A stretch of DNA of 64,000 bases. Origin: Silvibacterium acidisoli (GTDB lineage Bacteria > Acidobacteriota > Terriglobia > Terriglobales > Acidobacteriaceae). Positions 9,025 through 19,500 of this stretch are shown piece by piece. Location of the stretch: assembly GCA_022870745.1 (NCBI GenBank), contig CP085323.1:3596001-3660000 (forward strand), given 5' to 3'. Positions within the stretch are counted from its first letter, which is position 1. Every line of letters starts with the position of its first letter. The notes under the pieces were generated by a model. That model worked only from the letters and a program-made list of their open reading frames with translations, was not told the origin of the DNA and ran no database searches. A program made the translations under genes and the position numbers.

Positions 9025-11481
9025 ATGCGACATCCGCTTCGAGCGTTTTCTTCTGCCTTTTTGCGTTCTTCCTCTGTTGTCAAAATCTTTGCGTGTCTCG
9101 CTGCCGGGATAGCGCTTTCTTCCTCTATTCTTCACGCACAGGACAACTTCACCCTCGAGCGCAACGGCAAGACGCTGGTGCTCGAACCGTATGCTCCGAA
9201 CGTTCTGCGCGTCACCATGAGCGACACCAAGGCAGCAGCATCGACAGCGCCCGGTTATGGCTTCATCGGCAAACCTGCCATGGCAGGATGGTCGCACGAG
9301 GCGGATCCCGCTGGTGGTGACGTATTCCGCTCCGGCGAAATGGTTGTGCACATCACGCCGGATCATCAGCCGGAGTCCGCGCTGCCGCACCGCATGCCGC
9401 TCGATCAGCTCAATGAGGACCTGCGCCAGCAGTACTTCGGCGGAGGCCATCACGCAGGCCCGAACTTCGACGCCATCTCCGTGACCACGCCGTCAGGCAA
9501 GACGCTGCTCAACATGCGCAGCTGGTCGATGAATCCGAACAAGCCGGATTCCGTTACGGTATCGACGAAATACAAGAACGAGCCCGGCTACCGGGTTTCC
9601 GCCATCTTCGATTCGCCCGTTGGCGAACATTACTACGGGCTTGGACAGCAGCAGCAGGGCTGGCTCGACCTGCGCGACCACCGCATCGATTGCTGGCATG
9701 ACTATGTCGCACCTGGCGGACAGAACGTCTGCGTGCCGTTCATGGTTTCGAGCAATGGCTACGGCATCGTCTGGGACAATCCCTCGAAGACCACCATCGA
9801 CCTCGGCTTCAACCAGCAGAACGTCTGGACGTCAGAGGTAGGCGACCGCGTTTCGTTCTTCATCATTGCGGGCGATAAGGTAGACGACATTTACAAGGGC
9901 TACCGCGAGATTACCGGCATCACGCACATGTTGCCGCGTGGCGTTTACGGATATATCCAGAGCAAGGCGATCTATTCGTCACAGCAGCAGATCATGGATG
10001 TTGCGAAAGGGTATCGCGACCGCAACCTGCCGCTCGACGTGCTGGTCGTTGACTTCCTCAACATGACGCGTCAGGGTGAGATGGATCTCGATCCGAAGCG
10101 CTGGCCCGATCCCGCGGCAATGAACGATCAACTGCACCAGATGGGCATCTCCACGCTGCTCAGCGTATGGCCACACTTCGCTCCCGGCACGCGCTACTAC
10201 GACATGCTGAAGGAGAAGGGCTATCTCATCAATCACGCCGATGGGTCACCCGACATGGGCGGCAATCCCAATACCGTCGGCCCCAACATCGATACGACAA
10301 ATCCGGAAGCGTCACGATTCTGGTGGGAATCGATCCGTGACCGTTACATTAAGCCGTTTCACTTTGACTACCTGTGGCTCGACGAAACCGAGCCCGATAT
10401 CAACCCCTACAACGATTTCTTCTACGTTGGCTCAGGCAAGCGCTTCTTCAACATCTATCCGCTCTTTCACACGGCTTCGGTGTACGAAGGTTTCCGCCGC
10501 GATTTTGGAGACAGCCGCCGCGTCATGATCCTCGCTCGCGCCGCCTACACCGGAGCACAGCGCAACGGCACCATCTTCTGGTCGAGCGATATCACGTCTA
10601 CATGGGACATGCTCAGGCGTTCGATTCCTGCCGGCCTCAATTTCACTGCATCCGGCATGCCTTACTGGGATACCGATATTGCCGGATTCTTCTCGCCAAT
10701 ACTGCCAGCTAACTATCACGCTGCGCACAAACCACTCATCGATCCATCTGACGTGCGCGACAACGTAGATCGCTACGAGGACTATCCTGAACTCTTCGTG
10801 CGCTGGTACGAGTGGGGAGCGTTTCATCCCATCATGCGCGCGCACGGCGAGCGTCCGCATAACGAAGTCTGGGCGTACGGAAAGCAGGCCGAGCCAATTC
10901 TCGAAAAGTACCTAAAGCTGCGCTACCAGCTGTTGCCGTACACCTACTCACTTGCATACGGTTCCTACCAGACCGGCGCGCCGTACACGCGTGCGTTGTT
11001 CATGGATTTCCCGAACGATCCGAATGTCTCCAACATCCCGGATGAATATATGTACGGTCCGGCTTTCCTCGTTGCTCCTGTGACCGAACAGGGAGCAACC
11101 GAGCGCAAGGTATACCTGCCCGCCGGCAGCGACTGGTACAACTACTGGACCAATGAACGCGTGAAGGGCGGCCAGACCATCACGGTTTCCGCTCCGATTG
11201 ATACGCTGCCGCTCTTCGTGCGCGCAGGCTCCATCATTCCGATGGGCGCTCCTGTCGAGAGCGCGCAGCAGAAGGATGCGGTCACCTCGGTGCGTGTCTA
11301 TCCTGGTGCGGACGCAGACTTCACTCTCTTCGCTGATGACGGTACGACCTACGCCTATGAGAAAGGTGAAGGTGCGATCACGAAGCTGCACTGGAATAAC
11401 GCAAGCCACAAGCTTGAGCACTCCGGTGCATCAGCTTGGAGCGCTTCCGATAAGTCCGTCGTCGAAGTGATCGGTCGCTAG
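9025..11481 (+). CDS. Secreted GH31 family glycoside hydrolase (alpha-glucosidase/alpha-xylosidase-like)
   Basis: 818 residues with an N-terminal signal (cleavage probably near ILHAQD). The middle of the protein is a GH31 TIM barrel: the nucleophile region YLWLDETEPD (Asp453) and the general acid region WSSDITSTWDMLRR (Asp522), followed by GMPYWDTDIAGFF and, further on, WGAFHPIMRAHG. The W-x-D-x-TEP form of the nucleophile motif is nearer to secreted alpha-xylosidase/alpha-glucosidase members such as Xyl31A than to intracellular YicI types. N-terminal and C-terminal beta domains (residues ~25-250 and ~690-800) fit the family. It would release alpha-linked glucose or xylose from plant oligosaccharides; which one is undecided. 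A strong terminator follows. Confidence 0.92.
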   Translation: MRHPLRAFSSAFLRSSSVVKIFACLAAGIALSSSILHAQDNFTLERNGKTLVLEPYAPNVLRVTMSDTKAAASTAPGYGFIGKPAMAGWSHEADPAGGDVFRSGEMVVHITPDHQPESALPHRMPLDQLNEDLRQQYFGGGHHAGPNFDAISVTTPSGKTLLNMRSWSMNPNKPDSVTVSTKYKNEPGYRVSAIFDSPVGEHYYGLGQQQQGWLDLRDHRIDCWHDYVAPGGQNVCVPFMVSSNGYGIVWDNPSKTTIDLGFNQQNVWTSEVGDRVSFFIIAGDKVDDIYKGYREITGITHMLPRGVYGYIQSKAIYSSQQQIMDVAKGYRDRNLPLDVLVVDFLNMTRQGEMDLDPKRWPDPAAMNDQLHQMGISTLLSVWPHFAPGTRYYDMLKEKGYLINHADGSPDMGGNPNTVGPNIDTTNPEASRFWWESIRDRYIKPFHFDYLWLDETEPDINPYNDFFYVGSGKRFFNIYPLFHTASVYEGFRRDFGDSRRVMILARAAYTGAQRNGTIFWSSDITSTWDMLRRSIPAGLNFTASGMPYWDTDIAGFFSPILPANYHAAHKPLIDPSDVRDNVDRYEDYPELFVRWYEWGAFHPIMRAHGERPHNEVWAYGKQAEPILEKYLKLRYQLLPYTYSLAYGSYQTGAPYTRALFMDFPNDPNVSNIPDEYMYGPAFLVAPVTEQGATERKVYLPAGSDWYNYWTNERVKGGQTITVSAPIDTLPLFVRAGSIIPMGAPVESAQQKDAVTSVRVYPGADADFTLFADDGTTYAYEKGEGAITKLHWNNASHKLEHSGASAWSASDKSVVEVIGR

Positions 11482-11490
11482 AGTAATAAA

Positions 11491-11531
11491 TAAAAGACAC
11501 CCTGCTTCGAAAGAAGCAGGGTGTCTTTTAT
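11491..11531 (+). terminator. Intrinsic terminator of the GH31 gene
   Basis: A long perfect stem AAAAGACACCCTGCTT / AAGCAGGGTGTCTTTT with a short loop, followed by ATTTG; it is nearly symmetrical and lies ten bases after the GH31 stop. Confidence 0.88.
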
Positions 11532-11567
11532 TTGCACGAAAGCTCGTCAGGATATATTCAAGTTCTT

Positions 11568-13094
11568 ATGGCTGAAAACAATGTTCAGGTGTTGATCGCT
11601 GGAGCTGGCCCCACCGGCCTTGCCCTGGCCTGCGATCTCGCGCGCCGCGGCGTGGCATTTCGCATCATCGATAAATCTCCGCAACCCTTCATAGGGTCGA
11701 AGGGAAAAGGCCTGCAGCCGCGCACGCTTGAAGTGATGGACGACTTTGGCATCATCGAACAGGTATTGAACAATGGAAAGTTTCACCTTCCGTTTCGCGC
11801 TTATGAAGATGGCAAGGCGCTGGGCGAACTGGATATGCATGCCGGCCGCTATCCCACGCCGAACACGCCATATGCCAGCCCATTGATCACTCCGCAGTGG
11901 CGTACGGAAGAGGCTTTGCGCGGATTGCTTGAGCGTAGCGGCGGAAAGGTCGATCAGGGCACCGAGTTGGTATCCATCGAGCAGAACGATGTGTCTGTCT
12001 CGGCGACGCTGCTGCACGAGGGGCGTGAAGAGCACATCCGCTGCGATTATCTCGTGGCGTGCGATGGAGGAAAGAGTTTCGTACGCCACTTCCTGCAGGT
12101 GCCATTCGAGGGCGAGACATGGAAGGATGAGCGCATGTATCTCGGAGATGTGCGCTTGCGCGGACTCGATCGTGAAGCCTGGCACTCTTGGGCGAAGCAT
12201 CCGGCGGGGTGGCTCGCGCTGTGTCCGTTGCCATCGACTGACACGTTTCAGTTGCAGGCGATGATTCCGGTGGGTGAAGAGCGTGAGCCATCGCTCGAAC
12301 TCTACCGCGAGATCGTGAAGGAACGCACCGAAGGCATGGATATCGAGCTGACCGAGGCGCCGTGGCTGTCGCTCTATCGCGTCAATATCCGCATGGTGTC
12401 GAAGTATCGCGTCGGCCGCGTTTTCCTGGCAGGAGATGCCGCGCATGTTCACTCTCCCGCTGGCGGCCAGGGCATGAACACCGGCATCCAGGATGCCTAC
12501 AATCTCGGCTGGAAGCTTGCAGCCGTTTTGCGCGGTGCTCCCGACGGGCTGCTCGATACATACGAAGAAGAACGCCTGCCGGTTGCGGCCGATGTGCTGG
12601 GCATTAGCACTATGCTGCATCGCACCATGCTCTCAGACGAGGAGCAGCGTGTACGAAGGGAGGCGATCACATTGCAGCTGGGCATCACGTACAAGGAAAG
12701 ATCGCTCAGCAGAACATCCGGACAGAGCACACTGAAGCTTGCAGCAGGAGAGCGTGCGCCCGATGCGCGGGGAGTGAACGCGACAGGTGATGCGATACGG
12801 CTCTTCGATTTGTTCCGCGGTCCTCACTTCACACTCCTGCATCTTTTCGGAGCTCAAGGAGCTTCGCCTCGGTTGCCGATGCAGGGTGTCAGATTCGTGA
12901 ATGTGAGCCAGAAGCCTGTCACCGATGCTGCGGGAGCTGAGGTTTTTGTGGATACCGAAGGACATCTCGAAGCAGCGTATGGCGGAGCCGGAGAGTTCGC
13001 GCTGGTGCGCCCCGACGGATACATCTGCTGGATTGGAGACCGGCAGCATCTCGCCGATCTCCAGAAGTATTTCAAACTCGTAGCGCTGGCTTAG
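11568..13094 (+). CDS. FAD-dependent aromatic-ring monooxygenase (PHBH/MhpA-like)
   Basis: 508 residues from the ATG at 11568; a TTG twelve codons upstream lies against the preceding terminator and is unlikely. The flavoprotein monooxygenase signatures are all there: VLIAGAGPTGLALACDL at the N-terminus (GxGxxG), a DG-type motif (LVACDGGKSFVR), and the second FAD motif VFLAGDAAHVHSPAGGQGMN near residue 290, followed by the helix NTGIQDAYNLGWKL. The C-terminal ~110 residues look like the thioredoxin-like domain of phenol-type hydroxylases. It probably hydroxylates an aromatic compound using NAD(P)H and oxygen; the substrate is unknown and no pathway genes are next to it. Confidence 0.9.
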   Translation: MAENNVQVLIAGAGPTGLALACDLARRGVAFRIIDKSPQPFIGSKGKGLQPRTLEVMDDFGIIEQVLNNGKFHLPFRAYEDGKALGELDMHAGRYPTPNTPYASPLITPQWRTEEALRGLLERSGGKVDQGTELVSIEQNDVSVSATLLHEGREEHIRCDYLVACDGGKSFVRHFLQVPFEGETWKDERMYLGDVRLRGLDREAWHSWAKHPAGWLALCPLPSTDTFQLQAMIPVGEEREPSLELYREIVKERTEGMDIELTEAPWLSLYRVNIRMVSKYRVGRVFLAGDAAHVHSPAGGQGMNTGIQDAYNLGWKLAAVLRGAPDGLLDTYEEERLPVAADVLGISTMLHRTMLSDEEQRVRREAITLQLGITYKERSLSRTSGQSTLKLAAGERAPDARGVNATGDAIRLFDLFRGPHFTLLHLFGAQGASPRLPMQGVRFVNVSQKPVTDAAGAEVFVDTEGHLEAAYGGAGEFALVRPDGYICWIGDRQHLADLQKYFKLVALA

Positions 13095-13105
13095 AGTCGA
13101 GGAAG

Positions 13106-13366
13106 TTACGCAGCAGCGGCTTTTCCTTTGAACAATCGATAGATCCCAAGCAGGATCAGGGCGCCGACGAGGGACATGATGAAGCCGGCGCTCTGGCCCT
13201 CCTGATACCAGCCCAATGCGCGTCCCAGGTAGCCGGCCAGCAGCGAGCCGGCGATGCCGATCAGCATCGTCACAAAGATGCCGCCCGGATCCTTACCAGG
13301 CATAATGAGTTTTGCGAGGGCTCCAATAACGAGCCCGATGATAGCCATCCAAAGCCAATGCAGCAT
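13106..13366 (-). CDS. GlsB/YeaQ/YmgE family membrane protein
   Basis: The start at 13366 has a GGAGG ribosome site and gives 86 residues; a longer open frame upstream lacks one. The protein is three hydrophobic helices with conserved glycines (MLHWLWMAIIGLVIGALAKLI, then GKDPGGIFVTMLIGIAGSLLAGYLG and LVGALILLGIYRLF), the pattern of the transglycosylase-associated/GlsB stress-response family. These are small inner-membrane proteins often induced by stress; their biochemical role is not established. It converges on the monooxygenase gene, whose stop is 11 bases away. Confidence 0.88.
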   Translation of the reverse strand: MLHWLWMAIIGLVIGALAKLIMPGKDPGGIFVTMLIGIAGSLLAGYLGRALGWYQEGQSAGFIMSLVGALILLGIYRLFKGKAAAA

Positions 13367-13497
13367 ACTGCCTCCGTGGTTGTGTGATCGCAGCCCCTCT
13401 GCGGATGGCCGCAATCATAACCCAGCGCGGCTCCGGTTCGATCAGGAAATAGGCGCAACCACCATCTGGCCACAAGTTGTTTTCGGAGGCGGGCTTG

Positions 13498-16173
13498 TTA
13501 CTCCGCTCGCAAGGCATGCATGGGGTCAACGAGTGCGGCTGTTCGCGCGGGAATGAAGCTCGCAGCCAGTACGGCTACGCTCAACATGGCTGCGACGGCA
13601 AGAAGCGTCGCCGGATCCCATGCAGAGACACCGAAGAGCAGTCCATGCAGCAGCGATCCAGCAGCCAGTGAACAGACGATACCCACGGCCATTCCCGTCA
13701 GCGCCAGCCGTACTGCTTCACCCAGCACCATGCGGTGAATGGTGCTGCGCTGCGCTCCCAGCGCCATGCGCACACCTATCTCCCGCGTGCGCTGACTGAC
13801 GGAGTAGGCGATGACTCCGTAAAGGCCGACCACGCCGAGTAAGAGGGCCATCCAGGCGAAACAACCCACCACCCACGCCGACGCGCGATGCATGTAAGCA
13901 GAAGGTGAGTCATGAATGCGCTCCGCCATGGTCTCGCCATCCGAGGGGGTGATGTTCTGATTCAGGTGGCGTAGCGATTTTACGATTGAAGGAAGCGCGC
14001 TTTCGACGTCTTGCGACGTACGGACAATCACGAAGAAGCTGGCATTCGGCAATTGACGGAAGGGTTCATAGAATGCGGGCCTGGTCTCCGTATCGAGTTG
14101 ACCTTCTTTGATGTCATCGATCACACCTACGATTTCAACGGCATCTCCGCCTGGAAAACTCAGCCTTGAGCCGATCGGACTTTTCGTGCCGAAGAAGCGC
14201 TTTGCCAGCGAGTGATTAACGACGGCTACGTAAGGGCTCTTTGCGTCGTCATGCACGCTAATGCCACGGCCCTGCAGGAGAGGCGCTTTCAGTGTTGAGA
14301 AGTAGTCTTCGCTCACCCATCGTCCATTGGCCTCGGGTGTACCGAGGTCAGGCATATCCGGGAATGAGATTGGCGATAGGCCATCGCCATCGCCTACCGG
14401 TGCGTCAGTTGTGATCGCTGCCGATTTCGTTCCTGGCAGTGCGCGAAGCGTCGCCAGTACCTCATCTGCAAGCGCATTCTCCTGCTCATCGCCATCGGAG
14501 GCGGGAGGTGGAGCAGTGCAGCCAGCCGGTCTTTCGCCTTCGCGGGCGCATGGCTGCGTCATGACGTGAAGCACTGCGAGATTGTCGATGTCCATGCCTG
14601 TGTCCACCTGTGAGAGGCGATAAAAACTCTGGCCCAGCAATCCGGCGCACACCAGCAGCACCATGGCAGTCGCCAGTTCGACGGCGACCAGGTTTGAGCC
14701 GAAGCGCTTCCACACATTGTTCGTGCCACTGCGTCCACCGTCAGCCAGGCCGTCGCGCATGTTGTTTGTAGCGAGGCGGAGCATCGGAGTCAGCGTGCAG
14801 ACCACGGTGATGACACACGAGAGCGCGACAGCCGCAGCGATCATATGCCCATTCAGCGTGATGTGTTCAAGGTAAGGCATCGCCTGCATGCGGTTTGCGG
14901 GTATCAGCGACTTCAGCATCCGGATGCCGAGCAGCGCGAGCGCAAGGCCAACTGCGGTTGCACTCGATGCAAGAAGCAGCCCTTCGGTAAGGAACTGCCA
15001 TGCCAGGCGTGTGGTGCTGGCCCCCAGTGCATTGCGCAGGGCTATCTCACGACGCCTTTTTTCGGCGCGAACCATCAACAAACTGGCAACATTGGTGATG
15101 GCTATTAAGAGCAGAAGAGCTGCACCGGCCAGCAGCATTTCCAGCAACGGACGGATGTCTCCCACGATCACATCGCTGAGCGGTAGAACAGTGGCTCCGC
15201 GGCGAAAGTTCGACTGCGGATTCTCCTTTTCAAGCTGGGCTGCGATGTTGTTCATCTCCGCGCTGGCTGCGGCGATCGACGCGCCCTGCCTGAGCCGTGC
15301 AATGCCGTAGGCATTATGGCAACCGCGCATCTGGTTACAGCCGGCAGAGGAGGCAATCACCCAGAAATCTGTCGCATCGGTCGGGGCAAATTGAAAGCTT
15401 CGCGGCAGCACTCCAATGATTGTGGTGCTCACTCCATTGAGACTCAGCGCGCGTCCCACCACATGCGTGTCGCTGCTGAAGCGCTTCTGCCACGCGGCAT
15501 AGCTCAGGATGACAAGGTTTGAAGACGAGGAACGATCCTCGCCTTCACGAAAATCACGGCCGATGATCGGAGCAACACCGAGCGTGCGGAAGAAGCCGCT
15601 GCTGACAGCGGTTCCGAGTACGCGTTCGCCACCCTCGGGCGTATCCAGCACAAAGTCGCCCCCGGAATTGAAGTCGAGAGAACGAGCCGAATAGAAGGCG
15701 ACTGACTCAAAGACATGATTGCGCCGTTTCCAATCCAGGTAGTCAAGCCATGAAAGATGAAAACGTGGTCCCGCGGGAATGCTCTCGAATAAATTCACCA
15801 GCCGCGATGGCTGCGCATAAGGCAATGGCCGGATCAGTGCTGCATCTACAAAGGCAAAGATAGTGAGAGCCGCTCCCATGCCAAAGGCAAGAACTAGAAT
15901 CGCCGTTAGCGCGAAGGATGGATTTTTGTGAAGTTGCCGCAGCGCATAGCGCAGGTCGCGCGAAAGGTTTTCGAACCACTCGCTGCGTCCCCGAAGATAA
16001 AACCGCTCCTGCGCTTCGCGCACGTTGCCGAAGGTGCGAATGGCCTGGTAACGGGCCTCGTCATGGGTCACCCCTTCACGTTCGAGCTCATCGGCTTCCA
16101 GTTCGAGATGCGAGCGGATCTCCGCGGCGAAATCCGCTTCACTGCGTTTACGGCGAAACAGATTACGGAGCAT
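13498..16173 (-). CDS. ADOP-type ABC transporter permease (MacB/FtsX-like)
   Basis: An 891-residue permease of the acidobacterial duplicated orphan permease (ADOP) kind. It starts with a soluble permease-prefix domain (residues ~1-85, ending before NLSRDLRYALRQLHKNPSF), then has the MacB_PCD/FtsX architecture twice: TM, periplasmic domain, three TMs, with repeats at ~90-450 and ~500-891. The ends of the FtsX units carry ALRNALGAS and SVSQRTREIGVRMALGA motifs. No ATPase gene is adjacent, which is what orphan means for this family. It directly follows a PadR-type repressor on the same strand (one base between stop and start), the standard pairing, so its expression is probably controlled from the padR promoter. 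The substrate is unknown. Confidence 0.93.
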   Translation of the reverse strand: MLRNLFRRKRSEADFAAEIRSHLELEADELEREGVTHDEARYQAIRTFGNVREAQERFYLRGRSEWFENLSRDLRYALRQLHKNPSFALTAILVLAFGMGAALTIFAFVDAALIRPLPYAQPSRLVNLFESIPAGPRFHLSWLDYLDWKRRNHVFESVAFYSARSLDFNSGGDFVLDTPEGGERVLGTAVSSGFFRTLGVAPIIGRDFREGEDRSSSSNLVILSYAAWQKRFSSDTHVVGRALSLNGVSTTIIGVLPRSFQFAPTDATDFWVIASSAGCNQMRGCHNAYGIARLRQGASIAAASAEMNNIAAQLEKENPQSNFRRGATVLPLSDVIVGDIRPLLEMLLAGAALLLLIAITNVASLLMVRAEKRRREIALRNALGASTTRLAWQFLTEGLLLASSATAVGLALALLGIRMLKSLIPANRMQAMPYLEHITLNGHMIAAAVALSCVITVVCTLTPMLRLATNNMRDGLADGGRSGTNNVWKRFGSNLVAVELATAMVLLVCAGLLGQSFYRLSQVDTGMDIDNLAVLHVMTQPCAREGERPAGCTAPPPASDGDEQENALADEVLATLRALPGTKSAAITTDAPVGDGDGLSPISFPDMPDLGTPEANGRWVSEDYFSTLKAPLLQGRGISVHDDAKSPYVAVVNHSLAKRFFGTKSPIGSRLSFPGGDAVEIVGVIDDIKEGQLDTETRPAFYEPFRQLPNASFFVIVRTSQDVESALPSIVKSLRHLNQNITPSDGETMAERIHDSPSAYMHRASAWVVGCFAWMALLLGVVGLYGVIAYSVSQRTREIGVRMALGAQRSTIHRMVLGEAVRLALTGMAVGIVCSLAAGSLLHGLLFGVSAWDPATLLAVAAMLSVAVLAASFIPARTAALVDPMHALRAE

Positions 16174-16174
16174 C

Positions 16175-16543
16175 TTACGCCCCCTCGTTCTGCGGGCCCT
16201 TGTTGTTCAAAATCAACCCGATGGCGCGCGCCAGCCGCTCCCACTCGCTGGTCTTCTCGGCCAGCTGCGCGCGGCCTTTGGTGGTGAGCGTGTAGAAGCG
16301 CGCTTTGCGGTTATTCTCGCTTACGCCCCACTTTGCGGAGATCCACTTTCTGTCTTCGAGCCGCTGCAGCGCGAGGTAAAGCGAGCCGTGATCGACAAAG
16401 AGAACTTCTTCCGACTGCCGCTGGATCAGGCGCGCCACGCCCTGTCCATGGCACGGGCCCATAACCAGCGTCTTCAGAATCAGCAGGTCGAGCGTGCCCT
16501 GTAGCAGGGCCACGCGGTCATCGGTTTTCTTTTGGGTTGTCAT
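16175..16543 (-). CDS. PadR family transcriptional repressor
   Basis: 122 residues from the ATG at 16543. The winged helix of PadR proteins is clear: [25 protein letters not shown], then the recognition segment [19 protein letters not shown] and the wing [12 protein letters not shown], ending in a helical dimerisation tail. It is encoded immediately upstream of the ADOP permease. A perfect 13-bp inverted repeat overlaps the start codon and a consensus promoter, so autorepression is likely. A TTG three codons further upstream is possible but lies inside the -10 element, which makes ATG 16543 the better start and the mRNA nearly leaderless. Confidence 0.93.
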   Translation of the reverse strand: MTTQKKTDDRVALLQGTLDLLILKTLVMGPCHGQGVARLIQRQSEEVLFVDHGSLYLALQRLEDRKWISAKWGVSENNRKARFYTLTTKGRAQLAEKTSEWERLARAIGLILNNKGPQNEGA

Positions 16544-16580
16544 CCGACCCAAGTATCCGCTCGCTTGGGTCGGATGTCAA
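16541..16580 (-). promoter_or_regulatory. padR promoter with overlapping 13-bp inverted-repeat operator
   Basis: In gene sense: TTGACA (16580-16575), a 17-bp spacer, then GATACT (16557-16552), with the ATG beginning nine bases after the -10. The arms CATCCGACCCAAG (16541-16553) and CTTGGGTCGGATG (16564-16576) are exact reverse complements with a 10-bp gap and cover the -10, the spacer edge and the start codon. This geometry suits a PadR dimer blocking RNA polymerase. Confidence 0.75.
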
Positions 16581-16592
16581 CATGAGAAAAGA

Positions 16593-19500
16593 TCAGCGGG
16601 TTTTCAGGCTGAAAAGAGCGTGGTGCGCGAGGATGAAGAGCGTCTTTTTGTCCGCGCCGCCGAAGAGCAGCTGCAGCGGCCGCTCCGGCACATCGATCCG
16701 TCCGATCTGCCTCCCATCAGGGCTGTAGACGAAAATTTCGCCATTCGCCACATACACGTTGCCTTTGCCGTCGACCGCTACGCTCTCACCGCCCCGTTGC
16801 ACAAAGGGTTTGAGATCTACGAGCGATCCATCAGCGCTTACTTTTACACGGTAGGTCACATCTTCTGACTCGCTGCTGACATAAGCGTTGCCGCCCGCAT
16901 GCGCAGGAATGAAGCCATAGGTGTCGAGGTTGTCAGAGAAACGCCAGCCGGTGTAATCCGGCGGACCCTGTTCAAACACACGCCCAGCCGGCAGAAAGAG
17001 GCTTCCGTCAGGCGACACATACTGCATGGCCTTTGGAGTGGAAACATCCTCGGCAAACATCTGCGCCAGCGTCTTGTATTGAAAAGTGCTGAAGTCGAGC
17101 TGGTTCGCGAACTCACCATTGTTCCAGTAGTTGCCATCAAGCAGCGCTGTGGCATCCGCTTGCGGAGTTGCCGGCTGCGCCTTGAGAATCGTCAGCGTGT
17201 CCGCGTGTGAGCCGGGCTTGAATGTATACACGGTGCCTTCGTGCCCGTCCGACGAAAGGACGAGCATGTTGCCCGATTTGTCGAGGGCAAGGTTCACGGC
17301 ATCGAGAGGGTTATCGCGTTCGATGGTCAGTCCTTCTTCAGGCGACCATCCATAGATGCGCTGCTGATGATGATCGACGAAGTAGAGCTTGCCCGCTGCA
17401 TCGACCGCCGCACCGGAGATTGAGTAGAAGCCGTCCTCCAGCTTCTGCAAGCTCGCGCCGGGAGCTGCCACTGCCGACGCGTCACCAGCGGTTGATTTCT
17501 CAGGTTGCATCGGGATATCGAGCACAGCAAACTCACGCTCACGTACCGCGAGGTGATGTGTCATGTCCTCAATCGCGTCTTCGTAAGGGAACTTGCTGGC
17601 GCGAAGAAAGGTTCCGCAGCCATTGCGATCGCAGGTGCCGAAGCCGCTCTCGGCGTTCACGTGCAGGTTGCGGAAGTGCAGATCGCCCGAGTTGTAAATG
17701 CGCACCGCCGCTGCAAAGGGAGCGATGGTGCGCGTCACGCGATAGCCGTGGTAGTTGGCGATGGTGATGTTGCGCGAGTTGTCGAACTCGAGTGATAGCG
17801 ATTCAGGACTTTCGCCTGATTCTTCTTCCGTTTGCGGCGCGTCGATGTCCCAGTTCTCGGCGTGATCGAACTTGATCTCGTTGCGCGTGTGGTGCTCGAC
17901 CGAAAGCTCATACACATGGCCGGGCGTGGCCGTGTTCGATACAAGGAAGCCTGCCTGCGCGAAGGTGTCCGGTGTCCAGATGTTGGCGAAGCTGCCGCCT
18001 CCTCCATCGGTTACCCATAGGCTCGCGTACTGCCCGTTCCAGCGCTTGTGCAGGTCGGGATCGGCAGTGTGATTGTTGTTGTACGGGTTAGTGCCGCTGC
18101 CATGTCCGCCGAGGAAGCGCACGTCGTCGATGAGGGAATCGGCGCCTGCCTTCCACATCACGCCCACCGCACGAGGGTTGATGCCGCCGGTGAAGACGCC
18201 GATGCCGCTCAGGATGTTCGTGCCACCGGCAGGCGCGGAGATGACCGGCCTGGGTGTGCCTACGCCTTCGTATCCCGGAGTGTTGTCGAGCAGATCGATC
18301 TGCGCCATGGTTGGATGAAGCGCGATCAGCACCGTGTCCGGCTTCAGTTCGAGCGTGTCGCTTACGATGTAGTGTCCGCTGGGAAAGTAGACGACGCGGT
18401 GCGCGGCGATTGCCTTGCGGATGGCCTCGGTGTCATCCGTCTTGCCATCACCGGCAGCGCCCATCGTACGCACGTTCGCCCAATCGCTCACCGGTGGCAG
18501 CGGACGAATCGCCGCAGGCAGCGCAGGAGGCATGGCATTCAGCGATTCCGCGTCGTAGAGCATTCCGACCGTGCCCATGCTGCCTTCGCCCGGGACGATC
18601 AATCCATAGTTGAAGCTCTTCACACGATAGATCGCGCCTTTGCCTGCGATCTTTTTTCCGCTCTCGCGCAGCAGCGCAAGGGTCGGCACATCGCGCAACA
18701 CGGCATTCTCGAAGCCGATCTCTGTCAGCGGGCTTTGCTCGTTGCTGATGGTCACCGCCGAGCCGGAGAGCTTCTCGAAGCGGCAATCCTTTACCCACAG
18801 CTGATCGGAGTAATGCGGATCGATATCGATGGCAACCGGAACATCGCGGAAGCTGTCGTGGATCAATGTCAGCCCCGCTTCGTGCTCGCGGATTGCCGAT
18901 TCGCGTTGACCTTCAAAGGTTGAATCGATGAGCGTGAACTGCCATGCAGGCGATGGCTTGTCGGTGAGGATGCCATAGCGGCCTCCATAGAAGTGCAGGT
19001 CTTCGGCCTCGTTGCCGATCTCGGTCAAACCCGCGAGGCCCGCACCGACGTGAAAGTCCATGTGGCTCAGGTAGGCGTGCTGCGCCGTGTGAAAGCGGAT
19101 CGCGATGGCCGCGGGGTTGCCGTCACCAATCTCGAAATCGATGTTGCTCATCGCGGAGTAGAATGTGCCCGGGTTCGCATCGGCGATGTTTTCGTTCGGC
19201 GGAACGCTGCCCGGCGGTGGGAAGGGAATCTTCCTGCCCGCCATCGGTCCACTCGCGCCTGGACGAAAGCCGGTGAAGATCACCATATCGGCTACGTCCT
19301 TATCGAAGCCCGGAGTCTTCGCGCCCAGCACCAATACGGGCCGGGTCGCGCCGAATCCGAATACGCGCACTCCTGGCCATACATAAATCGTGCGCGTGAT
19401 GCGATAGCGTCCCGGGGGAATGAAAACGATGCCTTCGTGCGCGCCTTCTTCTGCCTTATCGATCGCCGATTGGATCGCCGCGCTGGCGTCGGTCGTACCA

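Noticed and set aside
18048-18923. 291-codon plus-strand frame inside the double beta-helix gene
   Set aside because: Shadow of the minus-strand gene, whose signal peptide and two repeat signatures are clear.
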